From Helicobacter sp. (GTDB lineage Bacteria > Campylobacterota > Campylobacteria > Campylobacterales > Helicobacteraceae): a stretch of DNA of 29,437 nt. How positions within the stretch are numbered: the first letter of the stretch is position 1; each line of letters opens with the position of its first letter. Location of the stretch: the NCBI GenBank assembly GCA_029264655.1, contig JARHZY010000167.1:1-29437 (forward strand), written 5' to 3'. Positions 1 to 9,124 of this stretch are shown one piece after another. A program made the translations under genes and the position numbers. The notes beneath the pieces are model-generated. The model searched no databases and had not been told where the DNA came from. It saw only the letters and a list, made by a program, of their open reading frames with translations.

Positions 1-58
1 TAGATACAAAGCTTTATGCTAAAATATAGCTTTTATGTTTTAGTTATAAAGGGGCAAT

Positions 59-1471
59 ATGTCGATTTTTCGCGAGTATGATATTCGAGGAATTTTTAAA
101 GTTGATTTAACAAAGGAAGTAGTGGTAAAAATTGGTTATTTACTTGGTAATTGCATTAAGCAATATGATAATAAAGTAGCGATTGGTTATGATGCACGCA
201 CACATAGCCCAACTTTATTTACTTGGCTATGTGAGGGATTGCAAGCAAATGGATTAGATGTGTTTGAGCTTGGTATGATACCTACTCCTGTTGCTTATTA
301 TTGCACTTTTGCCACAGAGATAAAAAGCTCTATTATGATAACAGGATCACATAATCCACCACAATATAATGGCTTTAAAATCACAATCAATCAAGCTCCA
401 TTTTATGGCGAACAGATTCAAGAAATTAGCAAAGCAATGCCACATGTGCATGTGCCAACTTCTCCAGTAAGACAAGCAACAAAACTTGATGTATTGCAAT
501 CCTATATTGCCTATATGACACAAGAGTTTGCAGTATTAAAAAATTGGAAAGAAAAAATTGTTTTTGATTGTGGTAATGGTGTTGCAGGGATTGCACTTAC
601 ACAAATTATAGCAAATCTTAATCTCCATGCTATCCCTTTGTTTTTTGAGCCAGATGGCACTTTTCCTAACCACCACCCAGACCCAAGCGAAGATAAGAAT
701 CTAATTGATATACAAAATGCTTTAAAAGAACATAATGCTTTTATTGGTATTGCCTTTGATGGCGATGCAGATAGAGTTGCACTTATTTCTCAAAACCATA
801 ATTTTAAAGGAGATGAATTGGCTATTTTATTTGCACGCGATATTGCAAAAACAATACCAAATCCAATCGTTATAGGGGAAGTAAAATGCTCTCAAGTTAT
901 GTATGATTGTATTAATGAAGTTGGACAAAGCGTTATGTATAAAACAGGGCATAGCAACCTTAAAGTTAAACTAAAAGCATTGCAAGCACAACTTGCATGT
1001 GAAATGAGTGGGCATATATTTTTCAATGATAGATATTTTGGTTATGATGATGCTATTTATGCGGCTTTGCGTATTTTAGAACTTATTTATAAAGAAAATA
1101 AGATACATGAGAATCTAAGCACACCTATTGCATCATTAGAGGCAAGTATTGCCAATTTACCAAAAACATATAGCACTGATGAAGAAAAAATACAAACAAC
1201 TGAAGCACTAAAATTTCAGGTTATAACTAAATTGCAAGCAAAATTGCAAGCAAAATTGCAAGCTCAAAAAGCAGGGATAAACACAGATTTTCCCGAGATT
1301 GTAGAAATTATTAGTATTGATGGCGTGCGTGTTGTGTTTCATGATGGTTGGGGGCTTGTGCGTGCAAGCAATACAACGCCAACGCTTGTAACGCGTTTTG
1401 AAGCCTACACGCAAGAAAAGCTATTATCCTATAAGCATGCACTTTTAGACTTAATGCAACAAGAGCCATAA
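59..1471 (+). CDS. algC: Phosphomannomutase/phosphoglucomutase (AlgC/ManB type)
   Basis: Cytosolic enzyme that moves phosphate between C1 and C6 of mannose or glucose, feeding GDP-mannose or UDP-glucose and surface polysaccharide synthesis. The family marks are all visible: phosphoserine loop TGSHNPP with Ser97, Mg loop DGDADR at 234-239, sugar-binding EMSGH at 315-319, and a C-terminal phosphate-binding segment with VRASNTTPT. At 470 aa it is slightly longer than the usual 455-460; the extra length includes a KLQA triplet repeat at 391-402. The ATG follows AAGGGGC with normal spacing. It is followed after 15 bp by pheA, so co-transcription is likely. GalU at 21748-22566 could use its glucose-1-phosphate product. 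Which hexose it prefers cannot be told from sequence; the H. pylori homologue is called algC and other genomes use manB. Confidence 0.93.
   Translation: MSIFREYDIRGIFKVDLTKEVVVKIGYLLGNCIKQYDNKVAIGYDARTHSPTLFTWLCEGLQANGLDVFELGMIPTPVAYYCTFATEIKSSIMITGSHNPPQYNGFKITINQAPFYGEQIQEISKAMPHVHVPTSPVRQATKLDVLQSYIAYMTQEFAVLKNWKEKIVFDCGNGVAGIALTQIIANLNLHAIPLFFEPDGTFPNHHPDPSEDKNLIDIQNALKEHNAFIGIAFDGDADRVALISQNHNFKGDELAILFARDIAKTIPNPIVIGEVKCSQVMYDCINEVGQSVMYKTGHSNLKVKLKALQAQLACEMSGHIFFNDRYFGYDDAIYAALRILELIYKENKIHENLSTPIASLEASIANLPKTYSTDEEKIQTTEALKFQVITKLQAKLQAKLQAQKAGINTDFPEIVEIISIDGVRVVFHDGWGLVRASNTTPTLVTRFEAYTQEKLLSYKHALLDLMQQEP
1229..1264 (+). repeat. Three tandem 12-bp repeats inside the phosphohexomutase gene
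   Basis: Three adjacent copies of a 12-bp unit, AAATTGCAAGCA, AAATTGCAAGCA and AAATTGCAAGCT, encode KLQA three times (residues 391-402). The unit is a multiple of three, so copy-number change would lengthen or shorten a helical linker without breaking the frame. Confidence 0.9.
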
Positions 1472-1486
1472 TATAAGGATAAGGAT

Positions 1487-2650
1487 ATGGAACAACCAAA
1501 CAATAATATAGTCGGGCAGGGTAACGCCATAATACCACCTGATACTACGCATGTATCAGAAAACATAGATATGACATTGCAAGCTTTGAGAAAATGTATT
1601 GATGCAGTAGATTCAGAAATTATCCAACTTTTGGATAAAAGATTATCCTATGTGCAGCAAGTAGGTCATCTAAAGGTAAAAAATAATGCAAGCATCTATC
1701 GTCCAGATAGAGAAAGAGAAATCATACAAAATCTTGTAAAAATCGCACAAGATAAACAACTCCATAATCTCAATAAACCTATTATTGAAGCGATATTCTA
1801 TGAAATATTTGCTATTGCTAGAAATATTGAAACACCACAAAAAATTGCTTTTTTAGGTCCTATTGGTAGCTATACGCACCAAGCAGCTGAAAATCGCTTT
1901 GGTCCACTTAGTGCGTATTTACCATTAACTACTATTAGTGCTGTTTTTGAAGCTTTACAACGCGGTAATGCAAAATATGGAGTTATCCCGCTTGAGAACA
2001 ACACAAATGGTATGGTAGGTGAGACAATTGACAATCTAGCAAAACATAATTTTAAGATTATTAATGAAATTATTTTGCCAATTCACCATAGTTTTGCAAC
2101 AAAGGAATCAAATCTCTCTACCATAAAAAAGATCTATTCTAAAGATATTGCTTTTGGACAATGTAGTAATTTTTTGCAACACTATCAATTACATGAAATA
2201 GAGCATATTGCAGTTGGCTCTACCGCATTAGGTGCAAAACTCGCAAGTGATGAATGCAATGCAGCAGCTATTTGTTCAGAGATTGCTGCAAAAATTTATA
2301 ATATTCCCATTATGTTTGCAAATATTGAAAATCATTGCACTAACCAAACGCGTTTTGTTATTATTAGTGATTTTACAAACCAAAAGGGGCAAAATGATAA
2401 AACTTCTATTTTTGTGAGTATAAAAGATTTTGCAAAATCGGGTGCACTTTTTGCACTTTTACAGGATTTTACAGATGAAGCCATTAATATTACGAAAATA
2501 GATTCAAGACCGATACATAACGATGGCACATTCCATTCAGGATTTTATATGGATTTTTATGGGCATAGAGATGATGAGTGTGTGCAACGCATTTTTACTA
2601 AACGCAAAGATGAAATTAAGTGGCTTGGTAGTTATCCAGCTTTTACATAA
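1487..2650 (+). CDS. pheA: Bifunctional chorismate mutase / prephenate dehydratase
   Basis: Makes phenylpyruvate from chorismate by way of prephenate, for phenylalanine synthesis in the cytosol. Three domains are readable. The AroQ-type chorismate mutase spans about 30-115, with Arg35, Arg52, Lys63 and the RPDRERE box. The prephenate dehydratase domain spans about 118-292 and runs from FLGPIGSYTHQAA to the TRF triplet at 288-290. The ACT regulatory domain spans about 300-375 and has GALFALL and DSRP, where most family members have ESRP; this is the phenylalanine-binding region. The usual IENS box reads LENN. A 25-30 residue leader without homology precedes the mutase; the ATG is supported by AAGGATAAGGAT just upstream. 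H. pylori lacks this gene to my knowledge, while enterohepatic Helicobacter and Campylobacter have it. Start of ribD follows after 40 bp. Confidence 0.95.
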   Translation: MEQPNNNIVGQGNAIIPPDTTHVSENIDMTLQALRKCIDAVDSEIIQLLDKRLSYVQQVGHLKVKNNASIYRPDREREIIQNLVKIAQDKQLHNLNKPIIEAIFYEIFAIARNIETPQKIAFLGPIGSYTHQAAENRFGPLSAYLPLTTISAVFEALQRGNAKYGVIPLENNTNGMVGETIDNLAKHNFKIINEIILPIHHSFATKESNLSTIKKIYSKDIAFGQCSNFLQHYQLHEIEHIAVGSTALGAKLASDECNAAAICSEIAAKIYNIPIMFANIENHCTNQTRFVIISDFTNQKGQNDKTSIFVSIKDFAKSGALFALLQDFTDEAINITKIDSRPIHNDGTFHSGFYMDFYGHRDDECVQRIFTKRKDEIKWLGSYPAFT

Positions 2651-2690
2651 GATGGTATTTATATAAAAAATATTTTGCAAGGATGAAGAT

Positions 2691-3920
2691 ATGAAGTATG
2701 ATTCAGATTCTCATTTTATGCGTATTGCACTCCATTATGCATGGAATTTCCAAACATTAACATTACCAAATCCATGTGTAGGCACACTCGTAGTATGTAA
2801 TAATACAATTATTGCATTACAGGCACATACAAAAGCGGGTATGCCACATGCTGAAGTGCTTGCCTGCAAAGAAGCTTTTCTGTATAAAATACAATATGAT
2901 GATTCTGCAAAAAAAGCAGTGTTGCAGTCCTGCAAACAGCAAGGAATCACTCATGAAAACCCATTAATATATCTAGCAACTATATTGCAAAATATGCAAG
3001 ATTCTATACAAATTCATGACTTTATAACGAAATACCATAGTGAAATATTCCATGAATGTGAGTTTTTTGTAACCTTAGAGCCATGTAATCATTATGGTAA
3101 AACACCTCCTTGTGCAAAATTATTACGCACTATAAAACCAAAGAGAATTATTATTGCCCATGAAGATAATACACCACATGCAAGTGGAGGGGCTAACACT
3201 TTATTGGGCATTGATTTAATATTTGGAGTTTTGCAACATGAAGCCCATGCACTGCTTTTCCCATTTTTGCAATGGCAACAACATAAAGGTTTTATGCTTT
3301 TTAAAGTAGCCCATAGACTACATGGTGATTATAAACATGGCACTATTAGTAATGAAGATTCGCGTATTTTTACACACAATATGCGTTGTATTGCAGATTA
3401 TATTATTATTTCAGGAGCTACATTACGTCAAGATAATCCGCGACTTGATACGCGTTTTGCTCTTGCATCGTATGCTTATGATAAAGAAAGTTGCATGCGT
3501 AAGCAACCAAAAATCCTTATTCTTAGTAAAACCATGCAAGAAGACGAGCTTACACATTACAACATTGCAGATAAAGAAGTTTCTATTATCCGATGTGTAA
3601 CACAGATTCCAAAATATGGCTTTAAAGTAATTGAGGGAGGTTTTGCCTTTTTGCATTCATTGTTGCATGATATAGCATTATATGATGCCCCACAGATTGA
3701 TTGCATTATGGGGTATGTTGCACCGACATTTGCACTAGATATGGCTATATTCCATCAAGCACAAACATATAAACATAATGCATATTATACGCTTGCCTAT
3801 AGTGCAATGCTTACGCAGTTTTGGACACAAAAAGCACAACAAAATAATACAATATCGCCCAATAATATACTTTATTATCTCTTTTTATCACAAGATAAAG
3901 CAAAGCAGGTTTATGTATAA
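2691..3920 (+). CDS. ribD: Riboflavin biosynthesis deaminase/reductase RibD
   Basis: Deaminates the pyrimidine intermediate of riboflavin synthesis and reduces its ribose side chain. The N-terminal deaminase has the zinc ligands His53 (in HAE, Glu55 as proton carrier), Cys132 (LEPC) and Cys141 (TPPC). The C-terminal reductase shows the ATLRQDNPRLDTR segment and the late EGG motif. Between the first and second zinc ligand lie 79 residues instead of about 25, so an insert of roughly 54 residues sits in the deaminase domain; total length is 409 against the usual 360-380. The ATG is preceded by AAGGATGAAG. It closes the algC-pheA-ribD run; a 242-bp spacer follows. I see no FMN riboswitch upstream. 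Confidence 0.92.
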   Translation: MKYDSDSHFMRIALHYAWNFQTLTLPNPCVGTLVVCNNTIIALQAHTKAGMPHAEVLACKEAFLYKIQYDDSAKKAVLQSCKQQGITHENPLIYLATILQNMQDSIQIHDFITKYHSEIFHECEFFVTLEPCNHYGKTPPCAKLLRTIKPKRIIIAHEDNTPHASGGANTLLGIDLIFGVLQHEAHALLFPFLQWQQHKGFMLFKVAHRLHGDYKHGTISNEDSRIFTHNMRCIADYIIISGATLRQDNPRLDTRFALASYAYDKESCMRKQPKILILSKTMQEDELTHYNIADKEVSIIRCVTQIPKYGFKVIEGGFAFLHSLLHDIALYDAPQIDCIMGYVAPTFALDMAIFHQAQTYKHNAYYTLAYSAMLTQFWTQKAQQNNTISPNNILYYLFLSQDKAKQVYV

Positions 3921-4162
3921 TATTTATATACCTTTATTGCAGGTTAATAAACAAGCAGATAAATTCAGTGTATATTAAGTTTGTGTGTATTACAATAACT
4001 GCTAGCATTCAAAATTGATATTCTATTATCCTATACATAAACAACCAAAACACTATATCCTATGGCTAAACTATTATCAAATGCTCATATTTTAGTGTAA
4101 GGGTAGGGACATATAATCCCAAAAGAGTATATAGAATCTAAATAAAATAATAAGGATAAAAT

Positions 4163-5371
4163 ATGAAACTTATAGGTGCAAGCATTATGCTCCCATGTAA
4201 TGAAGAATGGGAGATTTTAGAAAATGGTGGTGTTGTTATTGATTCGGGTGTAATTAAAGAAGTGGGTAATTTTGATATGCTTATGCAAAAATATACTCAT
4301 TGTGATTTTATATTTTATAAAAACCATGTAATGCTTCCAGCTTTTATTAATGCACATATACATTTTGAATTTAGTAAAAATGACACAAGCTTTTGCTATG
4401 GGGACTTTGGAAAATGGCTTGATAGTGTTATGGCAAACCGCGGTGAAGTGCTTAAAGATAATACACAGGCTATGCAACAAGCCATAAAAACACAAAAGCT
4501 TAGTGGTGTTGGTAGTGTCTGTGCTATTAGCAGCTATGATATGGATTTGTCATTATTATTAGATTCTAAACTCAAAGTAATTTATTGTCATGAAGTATTG
4601 GGTGCTATGGAAAAGGATTTCACGCAACAAGCTTTAAATATCTCAAAGCGACTTGAGCAAACATTATGCTTAAAAAGTGCTACCTTTACGCCAGCTTTAG
4701 CACTCCATGCCCCATACTCTGTGAATCCAAAAATTGCACATTATATTGTTGAGCTTGCAATGCGTTATAATTTGCTACTTTCTACCCATTTTCTTGAATC
4801 AGCACAAGAACTACAATGGCTTAGCACAAATGATGGTTATTTTAAGGATTTTTATGCGAATAATTTTCAATCTCTTGATGCAAAAGCACATTTTAATATA
4901 GATACATTTTTGGCATTATTGGGCGATGTGCATACACTCTTTGTGCATTGTTTGCATGCAGATTTAAAATTACAAGAACGATTATGGCAACATGGTGCTA
5001 TAATCTCTTGCCCACGCTCTAATCTTTTATTGCAAGGTAAAATGGGTGCTAATATGATTATTGCTACAGACGGAAAAAGCTCAAATATAGATGTTGATAT
5101 TTTAGAGGAAGTGCGATACACGCTTTTTGCAATGCTTGGACGCGATGGACAGCAAGATATTGAGCAATTAAGCCAGAATCTACTCTATGCTATTACGCGT
5201 AATAGTGCAAAAGCATTGCAACTCAATAATGGAAGTCTAGCATGTGGTAAATCTGCTGATATTGCATTATTTAAGTTGCAATTCCATCGTTTAGATAATA
5301 TTGCTTCAAACTTTATTCTGCATGCAAAACAAGCAACACGCGTGCTTGTGAATGGAAACGATATTTTATAA
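4163..5371 (+). CDS. Amidohydrolase, probable 6-aminodeoxyfutalosine deaminase (menaquinone pathway)
   Basis: A metal-dependent amidohydrolase of the COG0402 (chlorohydrolase/SsnA/MtaD) group. Metal and catalytic residues are visible: His65 and His67 in NAHIH, His182 in LHAPYSV, His209 in STHFLES, Asp303 in ATDGKSSN. Homologues in Campylobacterota (HP0267 in H. pylori, Nis_0429 of Nitratiruptor) belong to the group shown for Nitratiruptor to deaminate 6-amino-6-deoxyfutalosine, an early futalosine-pathway step to menaquinone; names in use include mqnX and mqnF. In Helicobacter the step may be bypassed by MTAN, so the function is inferred. The ATG has AAGGATAAAAT upstream. The 242 bp before it hold no gene. 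It is convergent with rdgB. Confidence 0.82.
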   Translation: MKLIGASIMLPCNEEWEILENGGVVIDSGVIKEVGNFDMLMQKYTHCDFIFYKNHVMLPAFINAHIHFEFSKNDTSFCYGDFGKWLDSVMANRGEVLKDNTQAMQQAIKTQKLSGVGSVCAISSYDMDLSLLLDSKLKVIYCHEVLGAMEKDFTQQALNISKRLEQTLCLKSATFTPALALHAPYSVNPKIAHYIVELAMRYNLLLSTHFLESAQELQWLSTNDGYFKDFYANNFQSLDAKAHFNIDTFLALLGDVHTLFVHCLHADLKLQERLWQHGAIISCPRSNLLLQGKMGANMIIATDGKSSNIDVDILEEVRYTLFAMLGRDGQQDIEQLSQNLLYAITRNSAKALQLNNGSLACGKSADIALFKLQFHRLDNIASNFILHAKQATRVLVNGNDIL

Positions 5372-5568
5372 TTCATAATGAATGTATATAAGCTTTTATG
5401 CTTTACAACCAAAGTTATAACATTTTGTTATTTCTGATGTAATTTTATTCTCCCAAACTATGTGAAAGTATGGAGATATTTTTATATGCACTGCATAATA
5501 ATCAGAATATAAGCTAAGAGTAATATTTATTAAAATATTTTGCTATATATACAATTACATATACTATT

Positions 5569-6303
5569 TTATGCATGTGTATTATCTATGTTTAATAGGG
5601 TTTGCAATTTTGCTATTGCTTGCCCGCGGTGCGAAATACTTGTTTTTTGTGCCAATGATAGTGTTGCAAGTGAGTGTTGCAATGAATCTAAATTACTCAT
5701 TGCATCATTGGCATGGAGACTAAAATCTAGACATGCAATCTGTGTTGCATTAAAATCCCTATAAAACATAGAATCATAGCCAAAACCATGTCTCCCTAGC
5801 TCTTTGATTGCTACAATACCATGGCATTGCCCGCTTGCTATACCTTGCGTATTCGTCTGTAGTTGTGTGTGTTGTATAATATAGGCAATGCTACATTGAA
5901 AAAATGCCTTACTCCCCCATACACCATGTTGTTGTAATGCAAATATCAGGGCATTACGATTGTCTTTATCACTCGCATTACCATGTTGTTTATTACCTTG
6001 TTTCATATGTGCATATCGTGCTGAAAATATACCGGGGGCACCATGTAATGCTTCTACACATAATCCGCTATCATCAGCAATAACAACATAATGTGGTGGC
6101 ACATTAGCATGTGTTTGTAATATATGGTGGAGTGCTTGTGCTTTAATCATTGCATTTTGTTCAAATGTTTCTCCAGATTCAATAGGATCAAAGTCTAATA
6201 TCCCTAAATCTTTTGGAGATAAAACTGCTGTATGGAAAGCATGTTGAATTTCTTGTTTTTTGTGTATATTGTTTGTAGCAAGAATGATAGATAGAGTATC
6301 CAT
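5569..6303 (-). CDS. rdgB: Non-canonical purine NTP pyrophosphatase RdgB/HAM1
   Basis: House-cleaning enzyme that hydrolyses dITP, XTP and similar triphosphates to the monophosphate and pyrophosphate, keeping inosine and xanthine out of DNA. Family marks: N-terminal ATNNIHKKQEI substrate loop, ADDSGLCVEAL with Asp77/Asp78, GIFSARYA, GFGYDSMFY (usually GYDPxF) and the closing SHRGQAIAKL. At 244 aa it is longer than the usual 195-210; the extra residues are mainly between SARYAH and FFQCSIAY and in the stretch before GHGFGYD. The ATG has AAGGAATATC upstream. It lies 73 bp downstream of petC on the same strand and converges with the amidohydrolase gene. Confidence 0.93.
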   Translation of the reverse strand: MDTLSIILATNNIHKKQEIQHAFHTAVLSPKDLGILDFDPIESGETFEQNAMIKAQALHHILQTHANVPPHYVVIADDSGLCVEALHGAPGIFSARYAHMKQGNKQHGNASDKDNRNALIFALQQHGVWGSKAFFQCSIAYIIQHTQLQTNTQGIASGQCHGIVAIKELGRHGFGYDSMFYRDFNATQIACLDFSLHANDAMSNLDSLQHSLATLSLAQKTSISHRGQAIAKLQTLLNIDNTHA

Positions 6304-6376
6304 GATATTCCTTGTTTAGATTTGCCTAAGCAAATCAATTCAAGATAACAAGCCTTATGCTTGTTTTTAGTTTAAT

Positions 6377-7861
6377 TTAATGTAAATCTCTCCATATTTT
6401 GCTTTTCCACATGTATGCAAGCACAGAAAGCAAGATAAAGAAACCAATAATCCATAATCCAAGCGAATCTCTTTGTGCTTTTTTGCTATCACCAATAGTT
6501 TCAAGATAATTAATTACTTGTGTTTCTGCTTCTTGTGTGAGACCAACTCTAGGCATAGCTTTACCTGTTGGCATAACACCCATAGATTTTGCCATATTTG
6601 TATAATCATCATCACTTTGCCATGCATCTTTCATTGTGTTCTCTGGAAGTTTTATTCCATAATATTGTGCATCTCTTGAAGTGATTTCTTTTGTTTTGTT
6701 TAATAGCTCTTTTTGAGATAAAGTAGTTGGTAATGCTGCTATATCTTGTGCTTGTCTATCTCTTACAAGTTTGCCTATAATCGCATTTTTAATTTCTATT
6801 AATCCTACTTTTTGCGGATTATTAATGAATGCAGCTAATTCTTTTCTCCCTTTAGCACGAATCATCATAGATAAATCAGGAGGGGTATTACCCAAATATG
6901 CTTTTATCATATCTGGTTGGGTAGCTGCATGGACACCTTCTTTATGAAAATCAGATTCTATAAGAGCATTTTGCAAGACTGCTAATGCACCACCATAATC
7001 TGCAAATTCTTTATTATTGATTTTTTCATTATTGCTTACACCTTCATCAGTTTCATCGAGATATTCAGCTGTTAGGCTTGCTTTTTCTTTTTCTTTTGCC
7101 ATTGCAAGTAAATAATCCATAAATTTTTGCTCGTTTGCATCAAGCCCATCCATCAATGTCTCATTTGTTTTATCTTTTACTTTTTGCAATAGTGATTCCA
7201 CTTGTGCATTATGAGTGGCAAAAAAATGCGAATCATATTGATTTTTGTCATAAACAGCACTATGGCATCGGCTACATGCCTCCATAAATACTTCTTTATC
7301 ACTAAGATGTTGTGGTGCAATAGACTTTAGATAAGTAACCACATCAACAATCTCTTTATTACTTAAAATACCATCGAATGCTTGCATGGGGTAATATTCT
7401 TTGCCTTGATTACTCTCATCACATATTGCTTTTTTTTGTTCATCTTTTATTCCATCACAAGCAACTGCAAATTTAGATTCTAAAAGACTAGCACGCACTG
7501 GATCTTTAATAAAATGTGCTAAATAATTGTTATCAAAAATTAAACCCGCATTAGATAAATCTGGTGGCACAACTGCACCATTACCTGCTGGTAGAGCTGA
7601 TTTTGGATTTTTCATATTAAGACTTGCATCAGCTTGTGAGTTTATTGTATGGCAACTTGCACAAGCACCCTCAAATACATCTTTTCCCTTAGCTGCATCT
7701 CCTTGACTAAAATCAAATTGACCATATTTTTCTAAATCTTTAAATGCATAATCGCTAGGAGCGGTAGCGGGATGCATAGCATGATGAGCAAGCGGCTCAA
7801 CGCCATAATACATAACACCTATAATAAAGGCAACTATAATAAATATTTTAAATTCTCTCAT
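6377..7861 (-). CDS. petC: Diheme cytochrome c1-type subunit of the bc1 complex
   Basis: Membrane-anchored cytochrome c subunit that passes electrons from the Rieske centre to periplasmic cytochrome c. Two CxxCH heme sites are seen (C67-C70-H71 and C196-C199-H200), with likely axial Met159 and Met436. There is an N-terminal membrane helix (about 4-22) and a C-terminal one (about 467-485). Both cytochrome domains share an internal pattern: CxxCH, then PPDLS, then an FI(K/N)(D/N)P turn, then the Met and a YL helix. The second carries about 100 extra residues, giving 494 aa against about 285 that I recall for H. pylori FbcH. Start: the open frame reaches a TTG at 7876, but AGAGGTGG lies between it and the ATG at 7861, so 7861 is chosen. 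It is last in petA-petB-petC. Confidence 0.92.
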   Translation of the reverse strand: MREFKIFIIVAFIIGVMYYGVEPLAHHAMHPATAPSDYAFKDLEKYGQFDFSQGDAAKGKDVFEGACASCHTINSQADASLNMKNPKSALPAGNGAVVPPDLSNAGLIFDNNYLAHFIKDPVRASLLESKFAVACDGIKDEQKKAICDESNQGKEYYPMQAFDGILSNKEIVDVVTYLKSIAPQHLSDKEVFMEACSRCHSAVYDKNQYDSHFFATHNAQVESLLQKVKDKTNETLMDGLDANEQKFMDYLLAMAKEKEKASLTAEYLDETDEGVSNNEKINNKEFADYGGALAVLQNALIESDFHKEGVHAATQPDMIKAYLGNTPPDLSMMIRAKGRKELAAFINNPQKVGLIEIKNAIIGKLVRDRQAQDIAALPTTLSQKELLNKTKEITSRDAQYYGIKLPENTMKDAWQSDDDYTNMAKSMGVMPTGKAMPRVGLTQEAETQVINYLETIGDSKKAQRDSLGLWIIGFFILLSVLAYMWKSKIWRDLH

Positions 7862-7876
7862 TATCCACCTCTGCAA

Positions 7877-9115
7877 TTAATATTTTACATTGCTATTTTT
7901 ATTTTCTGCTATAGTTACCATAGGTAATACTATAAAAAGTAAGACAAGGAAACTTACAGATGCAACTAAACCAATATATTTTGCATTACCATCTGGTGGT
8001 AATTTACCATAAATAGTAAGCACGATTAAATCAATAATGAGTAAAATAAAGAATATAAGAAAGCCGGGACGCTTATGTGCTGGTTTTACTACATTACTTC
8101 TATCAAGCCAAGGAAGTAATAGGAATACCACTTGTGCAATACCAAAAAATACTAAGCCAAGATTTGCACTAAAGAAGATTCCGCGTAAAACTTCATAACT
8201 CCATAAAAAATACCATTCTGGATAGATATGTGCGGGAGTTGCTAGCTGGTTTGCACGCTCAAAGTTAATAGGATCCATAGCAAAATCAAAATGATAGCAT
8301 GCTAGTGCAAAAAACAATATCATAAAGAGTGAGATAATAAAAATATCTTTACATAAGAAATCAGGCCAAAAGCGGATAACTTTAGCTTCTTTTTTATTCC
8401 CTGCCATATATTTTTGTGCTTCTGCTTCAAAATCTATTTCTTCACCTTCTTGGTTATTAACATGCGGTGTTCTTAATGCGTAGAAGTGCATTGCAATAGC
8501 ACCCATAATAACAACAGGTAATAAAAATACATGGAGCATGAAAAAACGTGTGAGTGTAGAATCTGCAACAACATAATTCCCACGAACCCATTCAACAACA
8601 TCGCTACCAATAAGTGGAATACCACCAAAAAGATTTGTAATAACGGCTGCCGCCCAATAACTCATTTGCCCCCATGGAAGCATATAACCGCTAAATGCTT
8701 CTGCAGAAAAGATAACAAAAAGGATCATACCGCTAATCCAAATCATTTCGCGTCCATTTTTATATGAGCCATAATAGATAGCTACAAACATATGAATATA
8801 AATAATCACAAATACCATACTAGCAGCTACTGCATGGATATGCCGCCATAACCAACCAAATGCAACTTCTTGCATAATTGTATAATTTACAGAATCATAG
8901 GCAAGATTTTCATCTGGCTTATAATACATTAATAAAAAGATTCCACTTACTACCAATAAAGTAAAGAGTGTAGTTAAAACGACACCCATAGCCCATAGCC
9001 AATTAATATTTTTTGGAATCCAATATTTTGTCATCATTACTTCAATAAGTTTATTGGTTGCAAGTCTTTGGTCAAACCAATCTGCTAAATTTTTTGCTTT
9101 TTTAATATGTGCCAT
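7877..9115 (-). CDS. petB: Cytochrome b of the bc1 complex
   Basis: Core quinol-oxidising membrane subunit with two b hemes. Heme ligand histidines are in RHIHA and IYIHM on helix B and in the matching helix D (MLHVF and AMHFY). The Qo-site motif PEWY is present in PEWYFLWSYEVLRG, and GYMLPWGQMSYWAA marks the usual loop after helix C. About eight to nine membrane helices can be counted in 412 aa, so the cytochrome b6 and subunit IV parts are fused as in full-length cytochrome b. The ATG follows AAGGAGC. Four nucleotide-scale spacing to petA upstream and a near-zero gap to petC indicate one transcript. In this clade the substrate would be menaquinol. Confidence 0.96.
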   Translation of the reverse strand: MAHIKKAKNLADWFDQRLATNKLIEVMMTKYWIPKNINWLWAMGVVLTTLFTLLVVSGIFLLMYYKPDENLAYDSVNYTIMQEVAFGWLWRHIHAVAASMVFVIIYIHMFVAIYYGSYKNGREMIWISGMILFVIFSAEAFSGYMLPWGQMSYWAAAVITNLFGGIPLIGSDVVEWVRGNYVVADSTLTRFFMLHVFLLPVVIMGAIAMHFYALRTPHVNNQEGEEIDFEAEAQKYMAGNKKEAKVIRFWPDFLCKDIFIISLFMILFFALACYHFDFAMDPINFERANQLATPAHIYPEWYFLWSYEVLRGIFFSANLGLVFFGIAQVVFLLLPWLDRSNVVKPAHKRPGFLIFFILLIIDLIVLTIYGKLPPDGNAKYIGLVASVSFLVLLFIVLPMVTIAENKNSNVKY

Positions 9116-9124
9116 ATATGCTCC

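Noticed and set aside
7..34. Imperfect stem AAAGCT...AGCTTT before the phosphohexomutase gene, as a terminator of an upstream gene
   Set aside because: One mismatch, weak T run, and the upstream gene is outside the window.
4061..4099. 12-codon frame MAKLLSNAHILV upstream of the amidohydrolase
   Set aside because: No ribosome binding site and very short; not supported as a leader peptide.
4867..5121. Antisense frames of 60-130 codons within the large genes, such as this one
   Set aside because: They mirror the coding strand, lack ribosome binding sites and show no family motifs.
7862..7876. TTG at 7876 as the petC start
   Set aside because: The frame from TTG would place the AGAGGTGG ribosome binding site inside the coding region; ATG at 7861 fits.
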